NCBI GenBank assembly: GCA_010094045.1
Contig: ML986835.1
Location: forward strand, 1-56,294
Direction: 5' to 3'
Length of the DNA: 56,294 nucleotides
Origin: Lojkania enalia
Lineage: Eukaryota; Ascomycota; Dothideomycetes; Pleosporales
Shown: piece after piece, positions 1 to 11,882 of the stretch
Numbering within the stretch: the first letter of the stretch is position 1
Layout of the letters: every line of letters begins with the position of its first letter
Notes under the pieces: model-generated
What the model was told of the DNA's origin: nothing
Database searches by the model: none
Seen by the model: only the letters and a program-made list of their open reading frames with translations
Made by a program: the position numbers and the translations under genes

Positions 1-408
1 CACGGGAAGCTGGCGTCCAGGCAGGAGGAGCCAATGCACAGCGGAGGTTAGCATCGCCCCCAGAGCGAGCGAGAGCGCGCGCTGTGTGGATGGAGGGATG
101 GGATGGGTTGATCTGAGGAAGGGAGGCCGAGTGACTGAACGAGCAACGAGCGTGGTGAGCGCCGTGAGCACTGGGGCCCAGGAAGCGAATGATCGGGCAT
201 CTATTCCTGGAGTGGCTTGCATGCAACCTTAATCCCCATCCCTGTCCACATCTGGCTGCGCATCGTGCATCGTCGAGACGAAAGCCACCCCAGCAGCGGC
301 CACCACTGCTACCTACTACAGCTGCAGCAGCGCGAACAAGCACCGCGTCGCCCGTGCCGGGACGACGGAGGACGAGCGAGGCGGATGAGGCCGCATGCTC
401 GTCGTTAT

Positions 409-475
409 GGTGGTGGTGGTGGTGGTTCTTCTTGCTCTTCTTGTTGTTGTTGTTGTTGCTACCGTTGTTGCTATC
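409..475. repeat. (GGT)n followed by (TTG)n microsatellite
   Basis: A run of GGT triplets (about 409-426) passes through TTC/TTG units into TTG repeats to about 475. It generates artificial poly-Trp, poly-Gly or poly-Cys reading frames that should not be taken as genes. Confidence 0.85.
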
Positions 476-937
476 TTGTGCTGTTGCACGAGTGGGAGTG
501 AGCCCTAGCAGGAGGGATTGAGGGCTCCTTCCTGGCCAACGCCGCAGCTGCGCTCTCTGTTCGTCCGCGCCTGCCCCTCCGCATATCCTGCCGGGTGCTC
601 TTTCTTCGTAGGTCTTGGGGCCTTTCTGCCGGCTGTTCGTCTACCTCGCTGTCTAGGGAGGTTGCGCGCTCACCTCACCCACCTCAGGCCGACATGCTCT
701 TGGTGCTGCGCTTGTATGCCCCCACCCAGCCAGCAGCATCCAGCGGCCTGTGCCACTGCCCCGGCCGCTTCGGGAAAGAAGCAGCCTCCTATGTGGTAGC
801 CAGTCTCCCCTTCTCTTGGCTGCCCATGACGCGAGCCCTCCGCCATCGTCTCCAGCCGTCCTCCATCATTATTGACAATACTTCCACGCAATGCTTCCTC
901 CTATGGAGAGCGCCAGGTGACCGACGGGAGCCAGCGC

Positions 938-1006
938 CCATCCATCGCCATCCACTCATCCATCCCTCCGCTCCTCCCCTCCACTCACCCATCCATTCAG
1001 CCATCC
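938..1006. repeat. Imperfect (CATC)n microsatellite
   Basis: CATC/CCAT units recur with interruptions by cctccgctc and ccactcac. It is a pyrimidine-rich imperfect tetranucleotide repeat on the plus strand. Confidence 0.75.
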
Positions 1007-1772
1007 TTACAGCGCCCGGAGAGAGCCCTGCGACGCTACGCCGAACAGGATGAGCACAGCGCGCCCGCTGTGCCGCCCGCCGCCCGTTGTCTCCCTTGCG
1101 CTTCCATGGGCTCTCTCAGCATGAAGATGATGGGCCAAAGTGGCAGTCGACCTCTGTGTAGGTATTCTTAGAAAGCTGGTGCCGTATCACCCAACGCTTT
1201 TGCCCCGAAACGGATGCGGCGGTTTGCCTGCGGCTGTGCTGCCCGCTCCTCAGCCGCACCGTCTGCCCGCCCGCCCAATGCGGTCAATTAGCTGGTGGTC
1301 CCCTTTCGCCAAACCGCCCATAATCGCTCTCCTTCAAGCTACCGGAGCGGCGTTCGACCGCTGCAGCATCGCTGTGGCCTCGAGTCCCCCCATCTCGTAG
1401 ACGTGCAGCCCAGCTCCAGGAACCTCTTCGTCGGTTATGTAGATGCAGCTTATGGCCGACCAGCGGGTCTATGCAGGACCACACAGGCACATTCACTCCT
1501 CTCAGCGAAACCTCCACACGAACACTCTCGCTGCCCTGCCGGATCGTCGCTATTATTTGCATCGCTCCGTTTCATCTCCGCTTTTTTGATGAAAACGACC
1601 GATTGCGCTTCGTTTGCCGGCCTACGCTATGCGGCTCAATCATGCCCCCGGACCCCAAACGCCCGTCGGCTTCCGCTCCCCTACGTGACCAACGGGATCG
1701 TCATATGTCGCGTCTCGCGCCCTTGTTGACCGATCATTAATGCATTGATTTGCGAGTCATTTGCCCAATCGT

Positions 1773-1809
<37 letters not shown>
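1773..1809. repeat. (ATC)n microsatellite, about 12 units
   Basis: A perfect ATC trinucleotide run. In one frame it reads as poly-His, which is an artefact of the repeat. Confidence 0.95.
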
Positions 1810-1811
<2 letters not shown>

Positions 1812-4676
1812 CGGGCGCCGCACTCCATTCTGACCCTCGCAGATGCATGCAAGTGATCGCCGCTCCAGAGCCCCGTCATGCTTCACCGATGATAGGGCGC
1901 CCTCCAGACGGTACCCATTCGTCCACCGTCATCGTTTTCCTCTTATGCTGAAGCGTTGCCCGATTGGACTCCATGCAACGCTTGGTCAAAAGCGAGCTAT
2001 CAGCTGCCGTGACCTCCTAAAATGGATTATCGTGACCTCCGTATATGAGTCCATACCCTTTTGTAAACCTGGTTCTTCAAAAGGGACCCCCTCCAAAATC
2101 TTCGGCTTCGCGCTCCAGCGACGCCAAAACATGAACTCGGTCGCGCATAACTAACCCGAAGGTTCCTTTTCAGCCATTAGAAGACTGCCTTGCGCTGCTG
2201 ACCCATGGCTTTATGGCTTGATCTCAGCCGGGTTGTTCATCCGCACGAGGATCGTCGCCATGGACTCGGGTCCTCAGTCGCCAGTAGTTGAAACGTGCAT
2301 GTGTGGATATAGATTGTACGGGTGGGTCGAAGTACCGCACCAACATACCCATGCGGTTTTCTTCCATTGCCACTTTGTAGTGGCTTGTGATGCTGGAGGA
2401 GCTTCAGTTTATTGGAGCTGCACCCTTAGGAGCCGACTAACGAGTGCGTGATGGTGCTAGCTACGAGAGGCGTGAGCTTGTGTGACCATTACCAACAGAC
2501 CTCGCGCTTTGCCCTTGATTTCCTGGTGTCAATTGGCTCTCCTTTCATGTTGCACAAGGTAGACCACTGTTTCCTTTCATCGTTACATCTACTTACCTAA
2601 AGCAGGATATCCTGCCTCGTCTCCCCTCAGCTTCTAGAGTTCCATTAGGACCCCTTTGCCAGCCATTTCCGGCGCCTCGTCATTCAACATACGCAGCAAA
2701 GCGGCGCAAGCGACCTCTTGTTTCCTCGAGGTAGCAATCCACTATGGCTACGTTCCGCAATATCGTGCCGCCTCCGATATTTGTCGGTACCCCAAGCAAT
2801 GCCGCCATTCTTGCGCCGTGAGGGGTTGATCGTATTCACGCCCCTGCTCTATATTGCATCGGATTTTGGAGCCATGAATACTACGCCGAGACTCTCTTGG
2901 GCTTCCAGTACGAAAATCCACCTATACCGCATATTCTTTCGTCTTTCGATCACCTGCCCCAAACGCTTCAACTCAGGTCCTTTAAAGAAGGTTGAGACTA
3001 CATTCCTGCCTCGGTTCAAGCCGACGGACACCTGCCACAGGGATTACTACTTGTAACCCACCCTCCTTGACCTGGTTCTTGGGACTTCTTTGCGGCACGT
3101 TGCACAAGCTCACAAGAAGCTTCGAGTCAAGCAAGGGGAGGGGACCCAATTACCAGGTCATCAAAAGAAGCCTCATCGGAATCTCCGTTTGTGGGGGCAA
3201 TCAGGATTCAAGATCGTCCTCGATGATGCGCACAACCGGGTGCATTGCATAAACTAACAACGATCTTGGGGTGACGAGGCCGGTCGGGTCGTCCACGCAA
3301 CGTTTGCCCCACCAGCGGCTCACTAGCAAGACGGTCCGACTACAGACATGATGATAATATTGATTGTCTAATATGCGCCCTCCAGGTTTGCGGTAAGCTC
3401 CCATCATGGAGTCCAAGGTCGAAAACAGAAATCTATCGGTAGCGCCACCCTGGTAGTTTTATCACCGACGGTACAACAGGAAAAACGGTTACCGTTTCAC
3501 CTGCCTTTCTCTTTACCCCTCAATCAAGTAACCATTTCGGAGTTTCAGGTCTACCTTACATGCATCCGCTTTTGATTTTTCCTGCATGTGGTCTTTCGTG
3601 CGACGGGAGGGGATGCTAGCCTAACACGTGATGGGCAGACGTTTGAGCTGGCCTGCGTATGATGCAGAGGCATTCCTAAGTACGCCATTGACCGACTTTT
3701 GGGTATTGGGCGGCGATTAGTGACTAGGATAGGAAGTATTATGTGGTTTTTAAGGTGAGGAATTTAGGGTGTATGGATGTCTTGGTGTGCCATCTGACTT
3801 TGATCCAGATCTGTCATAACGCTGGAATTTCATATAGTAGATAGTGAGGGAGTTGTGCAGGCCCGTACGTTGGTGAATGCATTACTGATAGATGAGAGGC
3901 CGCTGATGGAGGAGATTTGCGGCTTGTGGTATTGAGAAATTGGGTGCCAGATGAGCATGTTTGTGGTGATGTGGTGCTGGCAAGAGTTTTTGAGGGGTTT
4001 TATGTGCATTTGGCAACGGGGTTGGTGATGGGATTTGAATAATCATCGTTTTGTAGAGGATTCGGGGGTTAGGGCATGGTGGTCAAGTATAAATGACTTG
4101 TGGATATTTGGGACCATAGTCATAATAATGGGAGGGTATGATTATGGCTTTTGCAACTTAGAATTGTAAGATTGTTATTTATTTTTATCTCTGTGTTCAA
4201 CAAGGACGCAAATTCAAATAGACCCGTAGTGCGTATCTGCCCGCCGAACCGATTCTCGCAAGGAGTTGAAAAGCAGCGTGCTAATTCTATCACCTCTCCC
4301 CTCGGTAGTGAAGATAAATACCCGTCAACGGCCTGGCGTCCAAGCATCCTAATTCACGGGTGAAAGACAGACATAGACAAAGTAGATATACACTCCACCT
4401 GTAGTTGTGTACATGCTGGGTCGATGGCTGTGGGCTTTAAAAAGGGGCAGAGTCGATTGCTAGAGGATTTCGTCTCTGCTATGATTGGAGGGGATATATG
4501 TCAGGGGATATACTGCCATGGATGCACCTATCGAGCGAGCAAAGTGAAGTCGTGTCAGGGGCGGGGAGTGGTGGGGGGGCAGGAACAGGTCGGGGCCCGC
4601 AAGGAGGGTGCGATTTATAAAAGCGATGCGGCTATGTTCTGGATATGGGTAGCGGGTTTCGGGCTTTCTTATGTGA

Positions 4677-4713
4677 TGGTGGTGGTGGTGGAGGAGGAGG
4701 AGGAGGAGGAGGA
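4677..4713. repeat. (GGT)n-(GGA)n compound microsatellite
   Basis: GGT units change abruptly to GGA units near 4690, giving a G-rich plus strand. Confidence 0.9.
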
Positions 4714-4894
4714 TAGATGCGTGGATTGATTTTTGGTTCTGGGAGATTACAGCTGTGAAATCGCCTCAGTGTTGCTATCATCGAAATCGAATCGGATAGG
4801 CTGGTCGCTCGACATACCAACGAACTAGATCTGCCGCCCATTTTCCGTTCCTCTATCGCGAAATGGGGAATGTCATAGTACATTACATAATTTC

Positions 4895-4929
4895 TTTTTT
4901 TTTTTTTTTTAAAAAAAAAAAGGGGGGGG
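4895..4929. repeat. Consecutive homopolymers T16-A11-G8
   Basis: Sixteen T, eleven A and eight G follow one another without interruption. The exact lengths may carry sequencing or assembly error. Confidence 0.9.
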
Positions 4930-5795
4930 TGAAAGGGGAAGAGAAGAGAACAAGATCCGGACTCCTGGCCTATTTATTTAGTGGTGAGTAGGGGTACGGT
5001 TATGATGCGTGTCAGATGCACCGTACGATCATATTTGCATGTTGAAATGAAATAGGTTGGAATGAAATGGAATACATGATATCTATGGGGCGTTGTATAA
5101 TATTGTGAATATCATGTACGAGTGAGGATTATAAGTGTAGAATATGAGGGACCTGCCTAGATCTGTACATGCACCACACAATCCAGTGCTAGTATCCGCA
5201 ACAAGTAGGTATATCACCCCCATCAGATGTATACTTCAAACAATAGTGGATGATAGATAGACAGCAACAGCATTCTAGGATTGATGCCTCTAAAAGTTCA
5301 TCTCACTCACGCCGGATGGATAAATATTGAGAAATTAAACAACCCCCTCTACCGCCCATTATCAAATTGCTCTGCGTCTATCTATCTACGCCGCAGCTCC
5401 AACATCCATATTCAAAAAAAGCCTTGCGTCCGCCGGCCAAGTACAACTAGACAGGTTCGACGGAGGGTATATGCCGGCTCGTTCATCCAAGAAGCGAATA
5501 CATACATACAAAAAAAAGACGCATTCTTCAACCCAGTATCCTAAACCGAAATCTAAACCCAAATCTTCGATGCGTAAGGAGATAAGCGGCACGCAAGCTT
5601 CGAGGAATCTTGCGAGGCTGTATCCTTTGGTTCCGATAGTGTGATTCTATCCTCCTCTTAAAATTTTTACATTCCGTGTTAAATCGATCGTGAGAGGGCA
5701 AGAAGATGATACGTCCTCCAGCCCTCCCATACCAAATACTCATTTCCCCATCCCACCCATCCCATTCCATCCAACCTAAATCCAACCCCTTAGTC

Positions 5796-7864
5796 TCAAA
5801 AGGCAACACCAACCGGCGAAACTGGGCTCGGCGTAAATGCCTCACTCCGCCTCTTCTCGCTCCTCACCGCCATCTCCATGCCAGCCAAGATGCCGTAGTT
5901 TGGCGATGGCGGCGGCTTTAAGCTGCGCGTGCTACGCGAGCTCCTCGCGCTGCCGAGCGGTACTTCAACCTCAACCTCCTTCTTCAGCGTCAGCGGTGCA
6001 GGCACGCGTCGTGACTTGCCCTCACCCTTGAGGATATTGATGCGGGCGGGGGTTACGGGGGTGGAGAGCGAGTGATCGGGGGAGGCGGAGCGAATGGAGA
6101 GTGCGGGCGTGCTGGGGTACGAAGATAGCAGTGTGACGGTAGCGGTCTCGGCGCTGTCTTGACGGGTGTGGGCAAGAGTGCGGGAGCCGGCTGTTGAAGG
6201 GCGGGAGACTGAGGGCATGGGCGGCTCACATTGGTAGAAGGGGGTTGTGGGGGTTTTGGGACCGTTTTTGGGAGTAGATGGCGCTTTGAAGGAAGGGGAA
6301 GATGGGGTTGTTGGGAGGGAACGTTTGATCCAAGCGCCAATACGGCCGATGGGTGTGGTGGGGGTTGGGATCGTGGGTGTGGGTGGAGTGATTGGGTTGG
6401 AGGTCAAGGGACCTCCAGATTGAGTGCGGACTGGTGGGGATAAGCTCAATTTTGTGGGTGCTCGGGAGAGTGAGCCAGGCCCTGATGGAGGAGGGGTGGT
6501 TGGGAGAGGTTTAGTGGCCAATGGCACTGAGAATGCAGAGCCGATATCTGAAAGAGTTTCCGAACGGACGTGCATTCGTAGAGATGGTGCAATGGCAGGA
6601 ACATGGTGGGAGGGCGATGGTGGCGGCCGGCTGGTGAGTGCTGGGGATTGGGTATTTGATCGGTAAGCATCGGCTCGGCGCTCTTCAACGATAGTATTGA
6701 GTTCACGGATCGCTTCGTCGACGTCTGTCTTGGCTCTGCGTAAGCTTCCCCGCGCAACAGAAGACTCGGTATTGGAGCGAGATCGGTTGGGTGATGCTAC
6801 ACGAGAGAGAATTCGGCGCGAGGATGACACAGAGCCTTGGGTACTTGAGCGGTGGAGAGTGTTTGGGATGCTAACAATAGAATCCGGCCGGCTCTTAGGC
6901 TCCTCGTACAAGAACGGAAGGGAGCCTGATACTGGTCTAGACTGTTGAAGCAGCTCGGTCTGACTTTGTATGCTCGATCGTCGTGATCCTGAACCCACGG
7001 GTTTTCGCTGGATCAGATACGATGATGTAGAGCGGTTAGAAATGAGGGAATTTGTCCGCGAATCTCGCCCTCGGACTAGCGCCTGCGTGGGAATCTCCAG
7101 CTCTGCTGGCAGCTTTTCCCACTCCGAAGTCGAGAAATCGGGCAGAGGAGAGAGGCGGCCATTGTCTACGTAGATGGATAGCTCCAATGGTCGGAAGCTA
7201 CGTCGTCGACGGACGGGCATTGATGTGTCGTCAAACATGCTCTGCATACCGTCGGCGCCGTCAAAACCCTCGTTATGACGGAAATCCATGGGCAGCCCTA
7301 TGCTGGGTCGAGGTTTGGAATGCGACCTTCGTGGCCTGGTGAGCGTATATATGCTCGCGCGGGACGACGCCCGTGTCGCAAAGTCACGACCGCTAGCAAC
7401 CCATTGAGAGACATGACGGCCCATAGATTGACTAGTGGTTGGGCGGGGATAGATTGGCTCTGCTCGCGGTTGGGCCACGCGTTGCGGTTGGTCGTAGCAT
7501 ATCTGCATCTCAGTCGTGCCTAGGTGACACCGTCAGTGCTAAAGAAAAACAATGTGACGACATGAGCTTGGCCACAAGCCAATGCAGGAATAGATTGATA
7601 GTTGGAGATGCGGTATTATCCATATTAAGGAGAGGCCGTTAGGCGAAATGATGCAGCTCAACGTTCAGGAACAGGAAAGGGCCGGCGAGCATTGAGAGAC
7701 GACTGACGATGTATATGACAAATGTATCGAGTGAAGAGAAACATACCGTTCGCTCGCAGAGCAGCCGCGCTATCGTCTTCGACATCGCGACGGGATGCAC
7801 AGCATCCAAAGGATATGGCCAGCCATGGAGATTTCTGTTCACTAGGGAAGGTTGAGTGAGCCAT
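5796..7864 (-). CDS. Ser/Pro/Thr-rich protein of unknown function
   Basis: I do not recognise this protein. Proposed exons on the minus strand are 7864-7747 and 7519-5796, joined across a 227-nt intron (donor GTATGT at 7746, acceptor CTAG ending 7520). The junction is phase-consistent and gives 613 residues. Without the first exon an ATG at 7508 would give 570 residues. The N-terminus (about 1-40) contains a Cys pair, SFGCC. Residues about 60-200 are the best-ordered and least repetitive part; the remainder is a disordered Ser/Pro/Thr-rich tail with many TPT, SPP and RSRS-like motifs, suggestive of phosphorylation. No transmembrane segment is visible. It may be a cytoskeletal or signalling scaffold, but that is a guess. 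Confidence 0.72.
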
Positions 7865-9147
7865 GCTATGTCGCTGGCATGGTCCCGTAGTCCTCCGAAC
7901 GAAAAGAAAAGCTGAACGAGAAGCGGAAGTAGGAAAGAAAGAAAGAAAGAAGGGTAGAGGTCAAAAGAAAGACGCGCCGAGGGCAAGTATTAGAAGTCGG
8001 TCACAGGTCGAAGGAAGAAAAGAGGGGAAGGACCCTGCTGGCAGAGGAGACAGGCCGCTTTTTGGGAATGCTGCAGGTCCGGCCAGCCAGTGGAGAATGA
8101 GAGGCAGCATGCGAAAGTTGACGATAATATATGGCCTACATGCTGGGGCGGGCCCCAAGCGCCCAATGGAGAGGGTTCGTGGCCACATCAGGCATCTCGA
8201 GTACTGCGAGGGCTGTGTGTTGAGGGTTTGCGCAGGGTCGTGATTGGCCAGCTGGCCACTAAGCGTATTCTACGCGCCGATGCCGTGGTCGAATCAATAC
8301 TCCTCAGCGCTTCGCCCTCCAGACGTGCATTTCGATGCCCACGGCCATGGCGTTTTCCTGCCAACCTGATTGCGCAAACCGACGACTGCCCCCGAGCCCG
8401 CTCGAGCGGGCTCCCGGCCAGCAAATGATGCAAATCTAGTTGCAACTGCGCGGTGCTGAGGGCCAGGTGCCAATTGGCATGTCGTGCAAAAGTTTGAAAC
8501 GCCCGCACGTAGCTTGCCCTCAGCACCTTAATCCGAGGGCCAATGACGGCGCGTCAGCGCATGGAAAAGGCAGACGCCAACCGATGTTATAAAGTCGGGA
8601 CAGCTGGCACCACATGCGGCTGTCAAGTGTCAACTGTCGACGGTGCGACGGCGGGGCGGGTCGTCTAGATATGCCTTGCTGTCCCACAGTTGCCCCAGCG
8701 AGCCTTCGAAACATCGAACCCTGCATGTGCGCCGGCAGTAGCATCAGCATCGCTCTAGACTCTTCGTTTCGTTCCAGTTGCGATCGAGAGTTTGCAGACG
8801 GCACGTGATGCAACATTGGCGCCGACCATAACCGCTGCCTTGTCTGACCCGTCGTCGCAGATAGCCTTCAAACAAAGATAAAAGTCCTTAATTTCCAGCA
8901 AAGCGCTTTCGGTGCTATGTTCCAAAATCAATGTACCGACCGGATGAAAGCCGCAAGATACTCCATATGTATGTGCAACTATCGGGTATAAGACGTGCAT
9001 GAGATGCTCTGGCCCCTCAAACATACGAACATACAAGGACCATGCTGACCGGGGGGTTTCATCACAAAAATATCGTAGAATCCTCCGACTGCGCCGTGTC
9101 CCGATACACGTCCCCTGCGAGCTGGTGCTTCCGTCATCTCGCATCCT
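7865..9147. other. Intergenic region, promoter of the 5796-7864 gene
   Basis: No convincing coding sequence. It holds a (GAAA)n purine tract near 7933-7950 and a perfect 20-bp palindrome at 8394-8413. The right end is the 3' flank of the TMEM184-like gene. Confidence 0.55.
8394..8413. repeat. Perfect 20-bp palindrome
   Basis: GAGCCCGCTC is followed directly by its reverse complement GAGCGGGCTC, with an XhoI-like CTCGAG centre and no spacer. It lies about 530 bp upstream of the start of the neighbouring minus-strand gene. It could be a dimer-binding site or a cruciform-prone sequence; function is unknown. Confidence 0.85.
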
Positions 9148-11422
9148 TCAGCCATCGTCGCCCCACACATTGCGTTCTTCTCGAAAACTGCCGTACTGCG
9201 GACTCATGCGATGGGGGACCCCGTCATCTTCGCTGTAGTCTCGCCTCTCCCAATGCTGCGCTTCTTCCGATACGAGCGGCTCCCTATCTTTCTTGACTTG
9301 TTCGTCTCTGTCGTCGCCGACTGCAAACGGCGAGTCGAGATCGTGTGCATGTTCTGGGTTGTGTTGCTGAGGCGCATCTGGGTCAAATCCTTCACGCACC
9401 TCTTCTTCCTCGCCATCCCCAGGATAAGTATGAACATAGTGTTTGGGCGGAACCTCGTTCCAGCCTGGCCCGCCTTCTTTTCGTGCTCGGACGCGCTCGA
9501 CCTCCTCCGCCTCATGATCTTCGACTACAAGATCGACGAGCTGGCTTTGATCCGTCTTTCCTGAACTGGAAGACGATGACGACTTCTGCCGCAGAAGATT
9601 GCCGACCAATGGGGCACGAGATCTCGAACTGGATGGCTCTCCGCTACTGGAGTCGCTCCGGTGCTTGCCCTTGTCGGCGGATTCTTGGATTTCCTTTATC
9701 TTACTCTTGCGCCTCCGCTTATTATCCTTGGTAGGCTGCAGTAGATGGCGATTGGTAGAGCTTGTCAAAATTCGTGGGCTCGCATACAACCGGCTCTCTC
9801 GACTTGCCCGGTGAGCTTCGATAACGGGATACTGTAGCAGTGTGAGACCTGTGAAACCTATGTGCATGACTATGCATATTAGGATACGAAACTTACGTTC
9901 CAATCACCAAACTCTAATGCGCGGGCGCTGTCAAACAGCCGCTCGTCTTCTGGATTTAGAATCGGCTCTTCGTCATCTTCGACTGTACCGTATTTGGCGG
10001 CCTCAAGAGCGCGGTGCGCGCCCGGACTCATCGTTCTCGCCCGACTTGATGCAGCCTTGGATAGTAGAGGCTCGTGCTCATGCTGCCCAGGTTTTGGTAT
10101 CCAGTATTTACCTTTTCCTCCTCTTTCGTATCTCATGCCCTCTCTCATACGAGCTGTTCGTGATGAAGACGCTTCGTGCGCCAAAATGTTATCGCGCGCA
10201 TCGAAATACCGATATTCATAGTGCTTCCCTCCGAATGTATCTTTAGTGTCTTGTATAAGGTCACGTGGCCCAAAGGCATCTCGCAGAGCGTATTTCACCG
10301 GCATTCTAGCCGCCGAAATAGTATCATCGGCATAGTCGTGCCATGAGAAAGCATACCAATGCGCCATGGCAAATAAAGGCATTTCGAAACAGATAAGTGC
10401 ATCCTGAATGGCGGCGGCAAGATTGTCCGGGGTATAGCCAGGAACATCTCCTGGGATAGCGCGCAGCCAGACGAGTATGGACAGAAAGAAGCCCTGCCAG
10501 TACGAAGCAAAGATGATGCCTTTGATGCAGATGAATTTCGGCATTGGCCGAAACGGTTTGAGATCATGCGACATGCACACCCAGAACATGGCGAGCGCAT
10601 ACAGGCTGACAGTGATGCTCACATTATATATGAGACCACTCCAAAAGTAACCAGACGAGAGGCCAATATATCCCTCCTGGTATGTACCAGTAGCCTTCAT
10701 TATTATGGCAGCAATGGAGAGGATGGGCTTCATCCAAGTATACTGCAGGATCCCGCGCTTTATGGCAAGGAAGGTATGCGGATCAGAGATGTCGACCTCG
10801 GAGAACAAGTAATTGAGCGGCCAGAGATGCGGTACTGGCGGACGCCCCGTCATAAGAATGATGAGAGCGCGTTCACCCCCGATGAAATTGATTAGTAACT
10901 GGAAGAAGGTATAAATGGTAAATGCCTGGTCCTAGCGTCAGTCGGCGACCGTCTTCTCTAACGCCTGTGCTCACCTCATAAACATCTCGAAAAGGGCCGA
11001 TCCAAAAGGCTGCTTTTAAAGAGACCAGACTTGCCCACGAGGAAGCCGAGTAGATGGGGACCCTACTGCCAATCAGCTCAGCCCGTAGATGTGCTAGCGC
11101 TCCACCCACATTAGTAGTATTCGTATAACATATCTTTGTAGTAGCGGTTTCCTGTAGTTTTTACTGAAAGATTCTCAGCGTCTATATGAGGAGGTTGTAG
11201 GTGGTGGATCTCACGATTGAAGCCAAATGGACCTATCAACCTACGTCAGCGCGCGTGCACGAAGCAGAATGGAAAGGAAACCAACACGACGGTGATTAGG
11301 CTCGCAGACAGCGCTGCTACTCCAGTGAGAATAATGACAGCACGTGCAAAGCGATCGCCAGTGCCGCCAGGGGGCGTGTCATGCGAGGCCTGGGCGATAT
11401 GGAGGCTGTCTGTTGTTGACAT
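9148..11422 (-). CDS. TMEM184 / organic solute transporter alpha-like (DUF300) membrane protein
   Basis: Seven-helix integral membrane protein of the Ost-alpha/TMEM184 family (PF03619). In fungi and plants members act at endosomal or vacuolar membranes; the exact function is unsettled. Proposed exons: 11422-11282, 11240-11215, 11163-11110, 11062-10975, 10925-9897, 9831-9148, giving 673 residues. Family hallmarks are IWLQSKNYRKPLLQRYV spanning exons 2-3, VPIYSASSW in exon 4, FFQLLINFIGGERAL, LMTGRPPVPHLWPL, and DLKPFRPMPKFICIKGI followed by the SYWQGF segment. The cytosolic C-terminal half is charged and Ser-rich, with SSSSSSS and acidic stretches. Exon 2 has only 26 nt, and the first intron (41 nt, donor GTTTCC) is the weakest junction. 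It is divergent from CSF1, 460 bp apart. Confidence 0.92.
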
Positions 11423-11882
11423 GGTGGAGGATTGCGGCAACGAGGTGTGGAGATCAAAGAAACACCCTTGACGGAACAGGTGAAGAAGACCGTAGAAGCG
11501 CGGGTAGGGTCAGCATCGGCAGAGGGCCATGGTGCGGAGAACACCACCAATGCTCATGTCCTAGGGTCCAGGACGTTCGGGCGAGGGCTTCGAGATGCAG
11601 ATGCACAGTGCAGGTGGATGAACAGAAGCTTGGACCACAACGGCCGGTGACGCGCAGGCCAGCTAGTGCGAGCAGGGTCATTCGCGGCGGACAGTTGAAT
11701 GGTGAACTCACAACAACGTAAATACCATCAAAGACAAACACACCGTCGAGACTCGAGACAAGACGCCGAACTTTGCGTCCTGCACCACCCTCTTCACCGC
11801 GCCGCCGCTCTGTAGAATGCCCGCCTTGCTTGCAGGCCCGCCATGATCCCCGCCCGCCCACCGGCCTTCATCCACCGCCGCC
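11423..11882. promoter_or_regulatory. Divergent promoter region, TMEM184-like gene / CSF1
   Basis: 460 bp between two start codons facing away from each other. A minus-strand open frame crosses it (about 11454-11861) but is Arg/Gly-rich with no recognisable domain, so I treat the stretch as promoter and leader sequence. Confidence 0.6.

Larger units (their letters stand above)
1..5795. other. Gene-poor left flank with microsatellites
   Basis: No open reading frame here looks coding: those present are short, low in complexity, and show no domain I recognise. The first 1.7 kb is GC-rich and full of simple repeats; 3.5-5.2 kb is more AT-rich. It could be a large regulatory region or long untranslated leader of a gene to the left of the window, or a decayed region. 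The sequence does not let me decide. Confidence 0.5.

Noticed and set aside
189..521. Overlapping frames with poly-Trp, poly-Cys or poly-Leu
   Set aside because: Produced by the GGT/TTG microsatellite; no domain, no splice context.
1745..1951. Short open frame with a poly-His stretch
   Set aside because: The His run is the (ATC)n microsatellite read in one frame; no other sign of coding.
3005..3030. GGTTCAAGCC, a B-box-like sequence
   Set aside because: No A-box at the right distance and no cloverleaf.
11454..11861. 135-codon minus-strand frame between the TMEM184-like gene and CSF1
   Set aside because: Arg/Gly-rich composition, no domain, and it fills the shared promoter of two well-supported genes.
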